Shown: positions 25,074-32,552, numbered from the stretch's first letter. The stretch is 64,000 nt of DNA from Agrobacterium tumefaciens (GCA_025559845.1 CP048469.1:2046001-2110000); one strand, 5' to 3'. The notes: generated from the sequence alone by a model not told the origin. Program-made: numbers and translations.

Positions 25074-25622
25074 TCAGAACGACTCGGCCAGTGCCGGTGC
25101 TTGCGCATCAGCAGCTTCGTCGGCAGGTTCTGCGACCGGCTCGGATGCTTCCGGAACCGGTGCTTCCTGCGGCGCAGGAGCAGGAGCAGCGGATTGCTCC
25201 GCAGCATCCTGTTCGGACTCGGCCGGCTTGGGCTCGGCCTTGTACTTCAGGACGCCATCGACCTTGATCCAGCTGACGAACAGCAGGCGGGCCTTCAGGC
25301 TGACACCCTGTTCGCCGGCGCGCTTCCCCTTGGAATAGGTGAATGTGTCGGTCCACAGGTCGCCCAGTCGGAACCCGATCATCACTTTCTTCTCCGCCTC
25401 GACGGCATCGATGCAGCGACGAATGAGGTGCTGGGCATCGGTGCCCGAAACGCGCGTATCGAAACGCACGTACGAGACATCGTTGCTCGGACCATTGAGC
25501 GCTGCGATATCGCAGGCCAGGAACGGTTCACCTTTCTTCGGCTTCACTTCGCGGATGCGATTGAGGTAGCCGAGACCGGTGATGTGCAAGTCAAAAAAGG
25601 ACTTTTCGGTGGAAGTGGTCAT
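25074..25622 (-). CDS. DUF3577 / STY4534-family ICE replication protein
   Basis: A 182-residue protein matching the STY4534 family: SFFDLHITGLGYLNRIREV, FLACDIAALNGPSNDVSYV, and GFRLGDLWTDTFTYSKG, followed by an Ala/Pro/Glu-rich C-terminal tail (about 130-180) like that of an SSB. By family it is implicated in ICE replication or single-strand binding. ATG 25622 follows GGAG; the 8-codon longer frame is unlikely. It has both the short nested leader and the long conserved leader upstream, and its own terminator. Confidence 0.9.
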   Translation of the reverse strand: MTTSTEKSFFDLHITGLGYLNRIREVKPKKGEPFLACDIAALNGPSNDVSYVRFDTRVSGTDAQHLIRRCIDAVEAEKKVMIGFRLGDLWTDTFTYSKGKRAGEQGVSLKARLLFVSWIKVDGVLKYKAEPKPAESEQDAAEQSAAPAPAPQEAPVPEASEPVAEPADEAADAQAPALAESF

Positions 25623-25650
25623 GGTGATCTCCAGACTTGAGGACAAGAAA

Positions 25651-25704
25651 GCGGAGACACACCGACCCCATACGGGAGGTGTGTAACCCCCGCGTGGGTT
25701 GATG
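25651..25704 (-). promoter_or_regulatory. Nested-hairpin leader, DUF3577 gene
   Basis: Outer stem ACACACC (25657-25663)/GGTGTGT (25678-25684), inner CCC (25667-25669)/GGG (25674-25676), then gtgggttgatgga. The outer stem shows a complete sequence change with pairing retained. Confidence 0.62.
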
Positions 25705-25779
25705 GATCGTGAGATCCGGCAACAACTAGGTTGGCATCACCGCCGATTGCTCGACGGTCGTTCGCGCTGGGATGCCGAG

Positions 25780-25875
25780 TGCGAACTGGTGTGATCACGC
25801 GGACGGAACCGCGCCGTAGCCTTGAAGATCGTGGCTACCTGGGCATGTTGCTGACCGTGGTCAGCGCAACATGGC
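25780..25875 (-). ncRNA. Long conserved leader, copy 1 (structured RNA or promoter/operator)
   Basis: Shares the string cttgaagatcgtggctac then gggcatg with copies at 27.7, 31.36 and 32.28 kb, next to a hairpin at 25847-25870 whose stem TGACC/GGTCA differs from the other copies but still pairs. It lies between the terminator at 26068 and the DUF3577 leader, so it is either a 5' UTR element or the promoter. The rest of 25876-26060 holds no gene. Confidence 0.5.
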
Positions 25876-26060
25876 TGTAGCGTGGCATCTGCTTCTCTGG
25901 ACGGCCATCCGGAATGGGTACTGGCCTGTCGCCTTATTGTTCGGCCGCTGAACGTGAGTCGTGCGCGCATGCCGATTGCCGCGTAGAGCGCATGGCGTAA
26001 CCCGGTTGTATGCTGGTTCTCAACAGCGGCGGAGCCTGGTGTGCGGTGTCGGGATGCTGA

Positions 26061-26088
26061 AAAAAAGAAGCCCCCGAGGCGGGGGCTT
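26061..26088 (-). terminator. Rho-independent terminator after 26123 gene
   Basis: AAGCCCCC (26068-26075) pairs with GGGGGCTT (26081-26088). The A-run at 26060-26066 is the T-tail on the minus strand. Confidence 0.9.
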
Positions 26089-26122
26089 GCTGGGTGATCA
26101 GCGATGGAGCAAGTGCCAATCC

Positions 26123-26464
26123 CTATGAACCGCAACCGGCCGGGCAGCAACCCAGCTCGATTCCGTGTGTGCAGTAGCCATTCTGTGCGTTCCAGTTCCG
26201 GGTTTCCCGCCTCTCGGCAGGTGTTGCGTAGTCCCATTCCTGTGCTATCTGCAGAGCCTGCGCGCGCTGGCATTCAGGCAGTCGATCAATGTGTTTTTCG
26301 ATCTGTGAACTGAAGCGTTCGACGTAGTAGTCATGAGACAGTCCGCAGCCGTTGTTGGCTTGCACGGCGAACTTCTCGCAGACAGCCCGCCACGCGGTTT
26401 CATCGAACGCGGGATGAGTCTGCCCGATGGGCTGTGAGGATGTACTGCAAGTGATTTCTGACAT
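26123..26464 (-). CDS. Small Cys-rich-tail ICE protein
   Basis: A 113-residue soluble protein of unknown function. A helical domain (AWRAVCEKFAVQANNGCG, YYVERFSSQIEKHIDRLPEC) precedes a cysteine-rich tail NGYCTHGIELGCCPAGCGS that could bind a metal. Similar Cys-tailed small proteins occur in ICE accessory modules. ATG 26464 is preceded by GAGG; the longer frame would read through a terminator hairpin and is rejected. A strong terminator follows. Confidence 0.72.
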   Translation of the reverse strand: MSEITCSTSSQPIGQTHPAFDETAWRAVCEKFAVQANNGCGLSHDYYVERFSSQIEKHIDRLPECQRAQALQIAQEWDYATPAERRETRNWNAQNGYCTHGIELGCCPAGCGS

Positions 26465-26486
26465 GGTGGATACCTCAAAGTTGAAG

Positions 26487-26521
26487 AAAAAAGGCCCTCC
26501 ATCTGAGTGGATGGAAGGCCT
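26487..26521 (-). terminator. Rho-independent terminator after 26553 gene
   Basis: AGGCC-ct-CCATC (26492-26503) pairs with GATGG-aa-GGCCT (26510-26521). The A-run 26486-26492 gives the T-tail on the minus strand. Confidence 0.85.
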
Positions 26522-26552
26522 GTAGGGGGCAAGTCGTCGCCAGGCTACGGCA

Positions 26553-26771
26553 TCAGCCGTAATGCCGCCGGGCTTCCTGCCATGGAACGAAGCGCGCATC
26601 ACGGCCAGTCGAGAGCGGAAGCGGTAAGCTCCCGGCCTCTTCCTTCGAGAAGCGCGTCGCCTGGTTGAACAAGACCCAGCCGAACTCGTTGGACCAGAAG
26701 CCGGCGCTGTCGCTGACGACCGACTCGTTGGGTGAATAAACCACCCAGGAGTCGCTTGCCGTGGACGTCAC
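26553..26771 (-). CDS. Small ICE protein (72 residues), GTG start
   Basis: A 72-residue protein, VVYSPNESVVSDSAGFWSNE then FGWVLFNQATRF, with a C-terminal DARFVPWQEARRHYG. The GTG at 26769-26771 overlaps the stop of the upstream gene (GTGA), so it is probably made by translational coupling with 26768-27580. A terminator follows at 26492-26521. Function unknown; the aromatic-rich pattern suggests a small folded domain, not a shadow frame. Confidence 0.7.
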   Translation of the reverse strand: MTSTASDSWVVYSPNESVVSDSAGFWSNEFGWVLFNQATRFSKEEAGSLPLPLSTGRDARFVPWQEARRHYG

Positions 26772-27580
26772 GCCGACACCGCCTGGCGTCGCCGTGAAGC
26801 CTTGGCGTCGATCACGCTCACGTCGATCAGGCGCCAGCGCCCGTCGTCGATCAACTGCTCCAGCACTTCGCCGAGCATGTCGAAATACACCTCGTCGTGC
26901 CGATCGACCAGTTCGCCATCGCGATGCAGCTCCACCACGTAGGTGTCGCCTGCACGGTCATAGAGGATCGTCACCCGGCCCTCGAACTTCCCGGTCGAAA
27001 CCGCGAAGCTGATCGCCGGAGGTGTCTCGATGATCCTGGACGGCTTTGGATCGACCCAGGTGAAGTCACGGGCGCCCGCATCGACCAGCATATGGGTGAT
27101 ACGCCGGAAGCCATCGGGCGCCGGCATTTCCTCCAACTGCTGGATGAGCTGGCCCAGTTCCAGGCACTGTGGCGCGGGGATGGGCAGCTTGGCCGGTGCG
27201 GAACCAAGGACATGCGTTTTGACGGTGTAGGGGATGCCGTCAGACGTCATCTCCGTGCGCTCTTCCGGGGTGTCCGCACGCAGGCCGTCGAAACGGCGCC
27301 GCGCGTAGGGTTGGACATGCACCTTGACTCCTTCTTCGGGGACGGAAGTCACCAGGTTGGGATCGAGCACCGCGAACTCGGTGGGTTTGATCCTGACGAT
27401 GATGGCATCGCCGGTGGTCGCGACCACTTTGCCGTCGAAGGCATCGGGGTCGATCGAGAAGCCGAATGCCGACACTTGTGGCTGATCGTCAAATACGCGG
27501 TACTTGAAACCTCGCGCATTGCGCGGCACGTGGGCTGAGACAAGCGAAGGCATCAGGGACTTGATGAGGGAACGGTCCAT
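26768..27580 (-). CDS. Hypothetical ICE protein (270 residues)
   Basis: I do not recognise the family. It begins MDRSLIKSLMPSLVSAHVPR and has an all-beta N-terminal half (GDAIIVRIKPTEFAVLDPNL). Later parts include LGQLIQQLEEMPAPDGFRRI and a C-terminal beta/alpha part (VVELHRDGELVDRHDEVYFD). ATG 27580 with AAGGAG five bases upstream is clear. It is preceded by both leader types and coupled to the 72-residue gene after it. Confidence 0.75.
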   Translation of the reverse strand: MDRSLIKSLMPSLVSAHVPRNARGFKYRVFDDQPQVSAFGFSIDPDAFDGKVVATTGDAIIVRIKPTEFAVLDPNLVTSVPEEGVKVHVQPYARRRFDGLRADTPEERTEMTSDGIPYTVKTHVLGSAPAKLPIPAPQCLELGQLIQQLEEMPAPDGFRRITHMLVDAGARDFTWVDPKPSRIIETPPAISFAVSTGKFEGRVTILYDRAGDTYVVELHRDGELVDRHDEVYFDMLGEVLEQLIDDGRWRLIDVSVIDAKASRRRQAVSA

Positions 27581-27602
27581 GGGAACTCCTTGAGAAAAGG
27601 CA

Positions 27603-27645
27603 AGGGATTCCCGCCACAAGGGAGGGTGTCCCTTGTGGGTTGAGT
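27603..27645 (-). promoter_or_regulatory. Hairpin leader, 26768 gene
   Basis: Perfect ACAAGGGA (27616-27623)/TCCCTTGT (27629-27636) with loop gggtg, followed by gggttgagtg. Position and flanks match the leader family. Confidence 0.6.
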
Positions 27646-27674
27646 GATTGGCGCGGAATGCGCCGGTAGAACAG

Positions 27675-27758
27675 ACCAACCAGTGCGACGAGGCACCGCA
27701 GTCTTGAAGGTCTCGACTGCCTGGGCATGCAGCCGGCAACGCCAGCAAACATGTCGTC
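27675..27758 (-). ncRNA. Long conserved leader, copy 2
   Basis: Shares cttgaaggtctcgactgc then gggcatg with the other copies. The adjacent hairpin is GCCGGC (27732-27737)/GCCAGC (27741-27746), one mismatch, replacing TGACC/GGTCA of copy 1, and is followed by aaacatg as elsewhere. Confidence 0.45.
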
Positions 27759-27832
27759 AGGTTGATCTATGGCGCTGCGAATTGTTAGCGCCTATCGGAG
27801 CCGTCTCTTCACCGTATTCCTTCGTTGCGGGA

Positions 27833-28858
27833 TCACAGATCGTCGCGTCGCAGGTGCTTGCGACGAACCTGCATCCAAGGGAACATCAAACTTGCGACAA
27901 ACCCGCCAATGACGCCGGTGGCCAGAAATCGGATCTCGCTCCCCCAAGGCTGCGGCAACGCCATGCTCAACGCCAGGACGCCGAGAAGAATCGCGCTGGC
28001 GGATGCGATCCACCGCCACCGGGTTCTGAGCAGGCCGCCTGCCAGGGCATCCAGCAGACTGAGTTCGGTGAACGTTTCCCCGGAGGATTTTTCCGCAATG
28101 CGTTCGCGGAGCACGTCCAGGTCGATATCCGGGCCGTTCCCTGCATGGCGCTCCTGCTGCTGAAGTGCGTCGGTAATCGTGTGAGGCGAAGGCAGGTTCT
28201 TTGGCCAGGCGCTCGCGGGGTTGACGCCATAGGCTGTCAAGAGCGTGTGGGTCAGTTTTGGCAGCAGTAAACGCTTTGCCAGGCGGTCGTCCAACACGCA
28301 CCACATCTCCTCCCTGCCAGCTTCTGCCAGACGGTAGAGCGCCAGCCGGCTGGCGGCCGGGTAATCAATGGTGGTCACCATCGCAGGCATTTCGATTGCA
28401 CCACCGGAGCGCAGGAAGTGGACGCGGTTCTTGCCTTCGTGGGCGAACCACAATCCCAGCGGAGCGATCTCAAACACGATGGCCTGGTCACGGTCTCCCG
28501 GTGCCGAGCGTTCATCTTGCAGCAAATAGTCGGCAAGCCCGGTGGCGGAGGGTGCCTCCCTCCACCGCCAGGATTCGCCCAGCACCCTATCGAGCGGAAC
28601 ATGAGCGCGCGCGCTGCCGACCGATTGCCGCAAATCCAGAAAAGGCACTATGGCCCTGGTGAAGGCGGAAACGTCGACAGCGGAACCGGCTGCATTGGGC
28701 AGTTCAGGGGGCACAAGGAATGTCGAAGCAGGTAATCTAAGCGCTGCATCCAATGCGTCCTTTGCAGCCACGATGTTTCTGACAGCTTGCTTCAGCTTGG
28801 CAGAAGCAGCATCGGGTTTCTGTACAGGGGCAACTTCGATATCTGACGGCATCGTCAC
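27833..28858 (-). CDS. Hypothetical protein with C-terminal membrane hairpin
   Basis: A 341-residue protein with a long soluble part (helical VRNIVAAKDALDAALRLPAS, beta-rich WFAHEGKNRVHFLRSGGAIE) and two C-terminal hydrophobic segments (about 285-305 and 312-330, ASAILLGVLALSMAL and FLATGVIGGFVASLMF). It ends in a basic tail. Family not recognised; it lacks the leader repeat and probably belongs with the gene at 28943 or stands alone. Start ATG 28858 (or the third codon, 28852). Confidence 0.65.
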   Translation of the reverse strand: MTMPSDIEVAPVQKPDAASAKLKQAVRNIVAAKDALDAALRLPASTFLVPPELPNAAGSAVDVSAFTRAIVPFLDLRQSVGSARAHVPLDRVLGESWRWREAPSATGLADYLLQDERSAPGDRDQAIVFEIAPLGLWFAHEGKNRVHFLRSGGAIEMPAMVTTIDYPAASRLALYRLAEAGREEMWCVLDDRLAKRLLLPKLTHTLLTAYGVNPASAWPKNLPSPHTITDALQQQERHAGNGPDIDLDVLRERIAEKSSGETFTELSLLDALAGGLLRTRWRWIASASAILLGVLALSMALPQPWGSEIRFLATGVIGGFVASLMFPWMQVRRKHLRRDDL

Positions 28859-28899
28859 AAGGTTTCCAGAAAATACAAAATCGAACTACATGGAACTAT

Positions 28900-28926
28900 A
28901 AAAAAGAGAGCCTCGCGAGGAGGCTC
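28900..28926 (-). terminator. Rho-independent terminator after 28943 gene
   Basis: GAGCCTC (28908-28914) pairs with GAGGCTC (28920-28926), with an A-run at 28900-28905 forming the minus-strand T-tail. Confidence 0.88.
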
Positions 28927-28942
28927 AAATTTCAATCTACAG

Positions 28943-29656
28943 TTATTCTTCATATTGTGGCAGTCCATCCAGGATCGGGGCATCGGCATCGAAGATCAGG
29001 ATGCGGGTGTCGGCCAAAGCCGCCAGATGGAGAGTATCAACCAGGGATTCCGGCATGCCCTTGTTCAGATGTTGCTGTCGCAGTTGTGCAGCGGTAATGC
29101 CCTCGATCTGCAACAGGTTCTCATCTGTCCATGGCGTGGCGATCAGTTTTACGCCAATCGCCGGGCTATAGGGAATGCGGAATGCGATGAACTGGAAGGC
29201 AGTCGGGGTGGCGATATCAGCCAACTCGGCCAGGTAGCGGGAAGCCTCTTCGGTAATGTGCGCCGTACTGATTTCCCAGCACCGGCTGTAAAAGCCGGTC
29301 TCGAAGCTCAGTCGGTGAATCACTTCCTCCGCAGATTTTCCGGAGTAGGTGTCTGCGATATGAACAGGCTGATCGAAGTCATCGCCGGTAATGGCATAGA
29401 CTACCGTGCGCACAACTCCATCGGTCTGGCATTGGCTTTCCAGTTCCTTCAGGATTTCCTGGCCTTCGGTGATCAACGCAAAGTCGTTGCACAGAATGCA
29501 GGGAAACTGCGCGATCTGTTCGTCAGGCAGATGCGCCTGGCTGGGATGCAGCGGCCGCCAGACTGGCGGGCTGTCGTCTGCGTGGTTGATGCAAAGCGTG
29601 CGGACGAAATGCAAGTGCTGATAGCCGCGGATGAAGGGATTGAGAGTCTGGGACAT
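28943..29656 (-). CDS. DUF5983-like ICE protein
   Basis: A 237-residue protein. The segment CWEISTAHITEEASRYLAEL followed by a beta strand FQFIAFRIPYSPAIGVKL resembles DUF5983 found in plasmid and ICE accessory regions. The N-terminal half holds IAQFPCILCNDFALITEGQE. The role is unknown. ATG 29656 is preceded by GGAG. A nested-hairpin leader lies 5' and a terminator 3', so it is an independent unit. Confidence 0.68.
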   Translation of the reverse strand: MSQTLNPFIRGYQHLHFVRTLCINHADDSPPVWRPLHPSQAHLPDEQIAQFPCILCNDFALITEGQEILKELESQCQTDGVVRTVVYAITGDDFDQPVHIADTYSGKSAEEVIHRLSFETGFYSRCWEISTAHITEEASRYLAELADIATPTAFQFIAFRIPYSPAIGVKLIATPWTDENLLQIEGITAAQLRQQHLNKGMPESLVDTLHLAALADTRILIFDADAPILDGLPQYEE

Positions 29657-29675
29657 GAGATTTCTCCAGCGAGTT

Positions 29676-29717
29676 AGGCGGAGCGCCCCCTCCGGGGATA
29701 ACGCCCCGGTGGGTGGA
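29676..29717 (-). promoter_or_regulatory. Nested-hairpin leader, 28943 gene
   Basis: Inner stem CCCC (29687-29690)/GGGG (29694-29697), outer GGCG/CGCC flanking it, then gtgggtggata. Very like the helicase and MGWLF leaders. Confidence 0.6.
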
Positions 29718-29743
29718 TAAAATGCGCAGCCTTGGTCGAAAGC

Positions 29744-30418
29744 TCAGTCCTGATTTTGGAGCAGACCCTCGGCTATGCGTTGCCGCAGTTCCCGGCGGCT
29801 ATTGTGATCTTGAACCCCGGCAAGCAGTCTTGCCGTTTCAAGTGTTATGCGGGCGGCTGCTACAGTCAGATCGCCCTCCCGCAGCGCCCTATGCAGATCA
29901 GTTGCGAGTTCCAGCGCCTGAGCGGAGTTCCCGAACAGCCTGATCTCCCGACTGATGAAGCAGGCGTGACCACCGAACTCGAACAGCCTTGGTTTGCTGC
30001 AGTACCAGCAACCCTCAAACTGAATAGCGACAAGGTTATGGCCATCGTTGAAGCAAGAGGCGATCAGGAACAAGGCTTCGAGGTCTGCGTCACCATCAAA
30101 CGGATGATGTTCGATAAGGTTTTCGAGATCTTCGTCCTGATCGGCGTGGAAATGCCTGGCGAGCGCTTCAAGAACCACATCGATTGTCGTCTCGGGTTCC
30201 TCACCAGGTGAAATGTTGAGCTGAGTGGATAGGGTCGTCAGGCCCTCCAGCACGTCACTCCATTGCGGATCGTTGGTTTCGGCAATCGTTGCGATGAATG
30301 CCCGCCCGTTCCCTGGATAGTTGGCGTCGAGATTGAAGGCGCCGAACAGTGCGGAGATAACAGGCGTAACGTGTTCCAGCATCAGAACGCCGGTAGCTTC
30401 GTAATAATTATTCGCCAT
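29744..30418 (-). CDS. Hypothetical ICE protein (224 residues)
   Basis: An acidic soluble protein, MANNYYEATGVLMLEHVTPV at the start, followed by a helical region (DVVLEALARHFHADQDEDLE), a beta section (ALFLIASCFNDGHNLVAIQF, CWYCSKPRLFEFGGHACFIS) and a C-terminal helix (AARITLETARLLAGVQDHNS). I do not recognise the family with confidence. ATG 30418 has AGGAG eight bases before it; the longer frame covers the leader. Confidence 0.72.
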   Translation of the reverse strand: MANNYYEATGVLMLEHVTPVISALFGAFNLDANYPGNGRAFIATIAETNDPQWSDVLEGLTTLSTQLNISPGEEPETTIDVVLEALARHFHADQDEDLENLIEHHPFDGDADLEALFLIASCFNDGHNLVAIQFEGCWYCSKPRLFEFGGHACFISREIRLFGNSAQALELATDLHRALREGDLTVAAARITLETARLLAGVQDHNSRRELRQRIAEGLLQNQD

Positions 30419-30439
30419 GATGATGGCTCCTCTCGATGA

Positions 30440-30486
30440 ATGAGCGGAGCCACGTCCCTGCGGACATGAGCATCCGCATGGGGAGT
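30440..30486 (-). promoter_or_regulatory. Nested-hairpin leader, 29744 gene
   Basis: Outer stem GCGGA (30444-30448)/TCCGC (30473-30477), inner GTCC (30454-30457)/GGAC (30462-30465) with loop ctgc, then a tract of four G. Stem bases differ from other copies, pairing kept. Confidence 0.58.
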
Positions 30487-30554
30487 AGAAGGGAGACGCC
30501 AGGACAGAGGCGCGCCGTCCCTTACAGCGTCGGTCGGAAAACAATGAAACCGGC

Positions 30555-30953
30555 TCACCAGCCGCTGTAGTTGAGCACCAGCTGCGCGATCACTTTCCTG
30601 CGTTCCAGGTCGAGGCCGCCGAGATCGGCGAGACCTTCGAAGCCGATACGCTTGAGCATCGCTGCGCCCTCTTTGGCGTTGTAGAAGCTGACCATTGCAG
30701 AAAGGAAGAGCCGCTGTCCGCCGCTCAGGACGCCAAGGGCATCGTTGAGCAGCAGCAAGTTGGGCCGCAGATCCCATTTGCTGGCAGCACTCAGAAATCC
30801 TTCGCGGGTGCCGTCGCCAAACCACTCGACACCGGCGATTTCCACGCCGCGCTTCCAGGCACGGAAGAAGGCGGATGGCGCCAATGCGAAATGCGCTTCT
30901 TCAAGCGCGATCTGATCGACGACCTCTTGGGGGAGAGAAATTTTCAGGTTCAT
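30555..30953 (-). CDS. Hypothetical ICE protein (132 residues)
   Basis: A small soluble protein starting MNLKISLPQEVVDQIALEEA, with helices SAFFRAWKRGVEIAGVEWFG and NLLLLNDALGVLSGGQRLFL and the ending AQLVLNYSGW. This resembles a family of ICE-encoded proteins that often follow a short partner gene. ATG 30953 lies 25 bases after the stop of 30979-31203 with an intervening GGAG, so the two are co-transcribed. Function unknown. Confidence 0.72.
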   Translation of the reverse strand: MNLKISLPQEVVDQIALEEAHFALAPSAFFRAWKRGVEIAGVEWFGDGTREGFLSAASKWDLRPNLLLLNDALGVLSGGQRLFLSAMVSFYNAKEGAAMLKRIGFEGLADLGGLDLERRKVIAQLVLNYSGW

Positions 30954-30978
30954 CGCTATGACTCCTGTGGCTGTACGA

Positions 30979-31203
30979 TCAGGGATGCGAACGCTGTTGC
31001 CACTCACCGTTTTCGAGAGCGGTCGCTGCAGTTTCGCTACTGGGGAAATATTCGATGGACTCGCGCGAGACCGGGCCTTCTTCATCGGTCGTGCCGATGT
31101 AGTAGCCTGCTGCGCTTCTCAGCACTCGCAGGGGCAGACGCTTGCCGACCCAGAACAAGGCCAGATGGCCGATCCGGGGTTCGGGATGTGAAGCAATGGA
31201 CAT
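30979..31203 (-). CDS. Small ICE protein (74 residues)
   Basis: Reads MSIASHPEPRIGHLALFWVG then KRLPLRVLRSAAGYYIGTTD, with a C-terminal EYFPSSETAATALENGEWQQ. It is a compact beta-rich small protein of unknown role. ATG 31203 with GGAG nine bases upstream is the only sensible start, since the longer frame runs through the leader. It is the first gene of a two-gene unit with 30555-30953 and is preceded by both leader types. Confidence 0.7.
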   Translation of the reverse strand: MSIASHPEPRIGHLALFWVGKRLPLRVLRSAAGYYIGTTDEEGPVSRESIEYFPSSETAATALENGEWQQRSHP

Positions 31204-31219
31204 GGTGTTCTCCTGACAA

Positions 31220-31272
31220 TGGCGGGAGGCGCCACATCCCGACGGAAGTGGAAGCGTCCCGTGGGTTGATGG
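31220..31272 (-). promoter_or_regulatory. Nested-hairpin leader, 30979 gene
   Basis: Three nested paired segments: GGGA (31224-31227)/TCCC (31257-31260), CCAC (31232-31235)/GTGG (31248-31251) and TCC (31237-31239)/GGA (31244-31246), then gtgggttgatgga. Confidence 0.6.
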
Positions 31273-31320
31273 AAATGCATCGACGCCGTGATGGCGTGCG
31301 TCCGCGAAGGTGATGCGTGG

Positions 31321-31412
31321 CGGACTGGTGGGTCGGCGCGGAGAACTCCGCGGCACAGCCGGAACGACCCTGGCTGCTGGCATGGCGCTGACAACATCAG
31401 CAACACATGTGG
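31321..31412 (-). ncRNA. Long conserved leader, copy 3
   Basis: cggactggt, ggtcggcgcg, the cagcc-ggaacgaccctggctgctggcatg core and a hairpin GCTGA (31387-31391)/TCAGC (31397-31401) followed by aacacatg match copy 4 closely. It sits between the terminator at 31497-31519 and the short leader. Nothing else is seen in 31273-31495. Confidence 0.52.
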
Positions 31413-31487
31413 CCAAGCATCAAGCAGGCGGCGTCGATCGTCATGCCGAAATGAGATACCGGCCACCCCCCGATTGAGAGACGTGAG

Positions 31488-31519
31488 CGAAAAAAAAGCC
31501 CCGCAAAAATGCGAGGCTT
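31488..31519 (-). terminator. Rho-independent terminator after 31546 gene
   Basis: AAGCC-c-CGCA (31497-31506) pairs with TGCG-a-GGCTT (31510-31519). The run of A at 31491-31498 forms the T-tail on the minus strand. Confidence 0.88.
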
Positions 31520-31545
31520 GTTGATGGTGTCTCGCCAGCGGGCGA

Positions 31546-32103
31546 TCAGGATGCGTCGTTGTTGCCAGTGTGCTGTTTCCAGAGGGCGAATGCCTCATCG
31601 GGGGTGAGCTCGGCGAGGATGACGATTGGCTGTTTTTGCGCGGCGCGTAGCCTGGCGAAGTAGGCGGGCCTGTCGGTGATGGTCTTGAGCTTGACGCCCT
31701 TGAGGAACAGCAATTTGCCGTCCTTGACGAACAGCACCTTGTTGCCGATGTCACGATTGAAGGCGGCACGGATTTTCTTGTCCGCGTGCATCGTGTTGGC
31801 GAGATGGTCGACCAGGTAGTCCAGCGTGATCTCGATGGTCAACTTGCGCGAACGATCCTGGGGATCGTCGTACTCGGTGACATCCGGTGGCAGGCTTGCC
31901 GCGAACTCCTCCGCTTCAGCGAGCTTCGAGCGTTTACCGTCGCGTGCGCGGACGAAGGTCATGCCGCCGTGGCCGTCATTATTGGCGTCGGCGATGGGCT
32001 CGCCGTCGAACAAAACGGTGGCGGTGAAGCAAAGCGTTTCCTCGCTGGCGAAATCGGCAACCTTGAGGTTTTTCAGGCTGACGCGCTGTTGATGAATGCT
32101 CAT
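31546..32103 (-). CDS. Hypothetical ICE/phage-like protein (185 residues)
   Basis: A soluble protein MSIHQQRVSLKNLKVADFAS, with a beta-rich first half (CFTATVLFDGEPIADANNDG, GGMTFVRARDGKR), a helical centre (LDYLVDHLANTMHADKKIRA) and a C-terminal AELTPDEAFALWKQHTGN. Similar sequences occur in phages and ICEs without assigned function. ATG 32103 follows AGGAG. It carries both leader types 5' and its own terminator 3'. Confidence 0.72.
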   Translation of the reverse strand: MSIHQQRVSLKNLKVADFASEETLCFTATVLFDGEPIADANNDGHGGMTFVRARDGKRSKLAEAEEFAASLPPDVTEYDDPQDRSRKLTIEITLDYLVDHLANTMHADKKIRAAFNRDIGNKVLFVKDGKLLFLKGVKLKTITDRPAYFARLRAAQKQPIVILAELTPDEAFALWKQHTGNNDAS

Positions 32104-32117
32104 GGGAACTCCTGTGA

Positions 32118-32178
32118 AATGAGGCGGGAACGGCCTCATCCCGACAGGACGTGGCGAGTGTCCCGCAGGGGTTAGGGA
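32118..32178 (-). promoter_or_regulatory. Hairpin leader, 31546 gene
   Basis: GCGGGA (32124-32129) pairs with TCCCGC (32161-32166), followed by aggggttaggga. The enclosed part is longer than in other copies. Confidence 0.5.
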
Positions 32179-32230
32179 AGAAATTGCATCAACGCCGGCT
32201 ATGGCGTGCATCCGCGGATTTGATGCGAAG

Positions 32231-32322
32231 CGGACTGGTTCGGTCGGCGCGTGGGAACCGCGGCGCAGCCTGGAAGACCGTAGCTGCTGGCATGGTGCTG
32301 AATCATCAGCAACGCATGGGAA
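32231..32322 (-). ncRNA. Long conserved leader, copy 4
   Basis: cggactggtt, cggtcggcgcg and gcagcctggaagaccgtagc then tgctggcatg define the core. The hairpin GCTGA (32297-32301)/TCAGC (32306-32310) is followed by aacgcatg. It lies between the terminator at 32396-32415 and the 31546-gene leader. No gene is seen in 32179-32390. Confidence 0.52.
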
Positions 32323-32388
32323 TGAGCATGGCGATCCAGTGCGGCTTCGTCCTGCGTCAATCGGAATGCAGACCTGGCCCTATTGCCA

Positions 32389-32415
32389 AAAAAAAAGCGC
32401 TCCCAAAGGAGCGTT
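32389..32415 (-). terminator. Rho-independent terminator after 32427 small gene
   Basis: AGCGCTCC (32396-32403) pairs with GGAGCGTT (32408-32415). The A-run 32388-32396 makes the minus-strand T-tail. Confidence 0.85.
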
Positions 32416-32426
32416 TGTGAGGTGGA

Positions 32427-32552
32427 TCAATTGGTGATCGTATGTAGCTTGCCTTCATCATCGAAGAGCAGCCGCACCGTCGCGCCTGCCAGTTTGGGCT
32501 GAGGCGTATATACAGAAATCTCCTTCTCACGCTGATAAATCCATCCTTCCAT
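32427..32552 (-). CDS. 41-residue small protein or truncated C-terminus
   Basis: The minus frame reads MEGWIYQREKEISVYTPQPK then LAGATVRLLFDDEGKLHTIT-N and a stop. The terminator 12 bases downstream shows this is a genuine gene end. There is no convincing ribosome-binding site before the ATG, and the opposite-strand membrane gene begins just beyond, so it may be the tail of a larger gene cut by the rearrangement that brought in 32595-33152. Function unknown. Confidence 0.5.
   Translation of the reverse strand: MEGWIYQREKEISVYTPQPKLAGATVRLLFDDEGKLHTITN

Noticed and set aside
19640..32180. CRISPR array hypothesis for the repeated leaders
   Set aside because: Repeats are kilobase-spaced, sit in front of genes, vary in sequence with pairing kept, and no cas genes are present.
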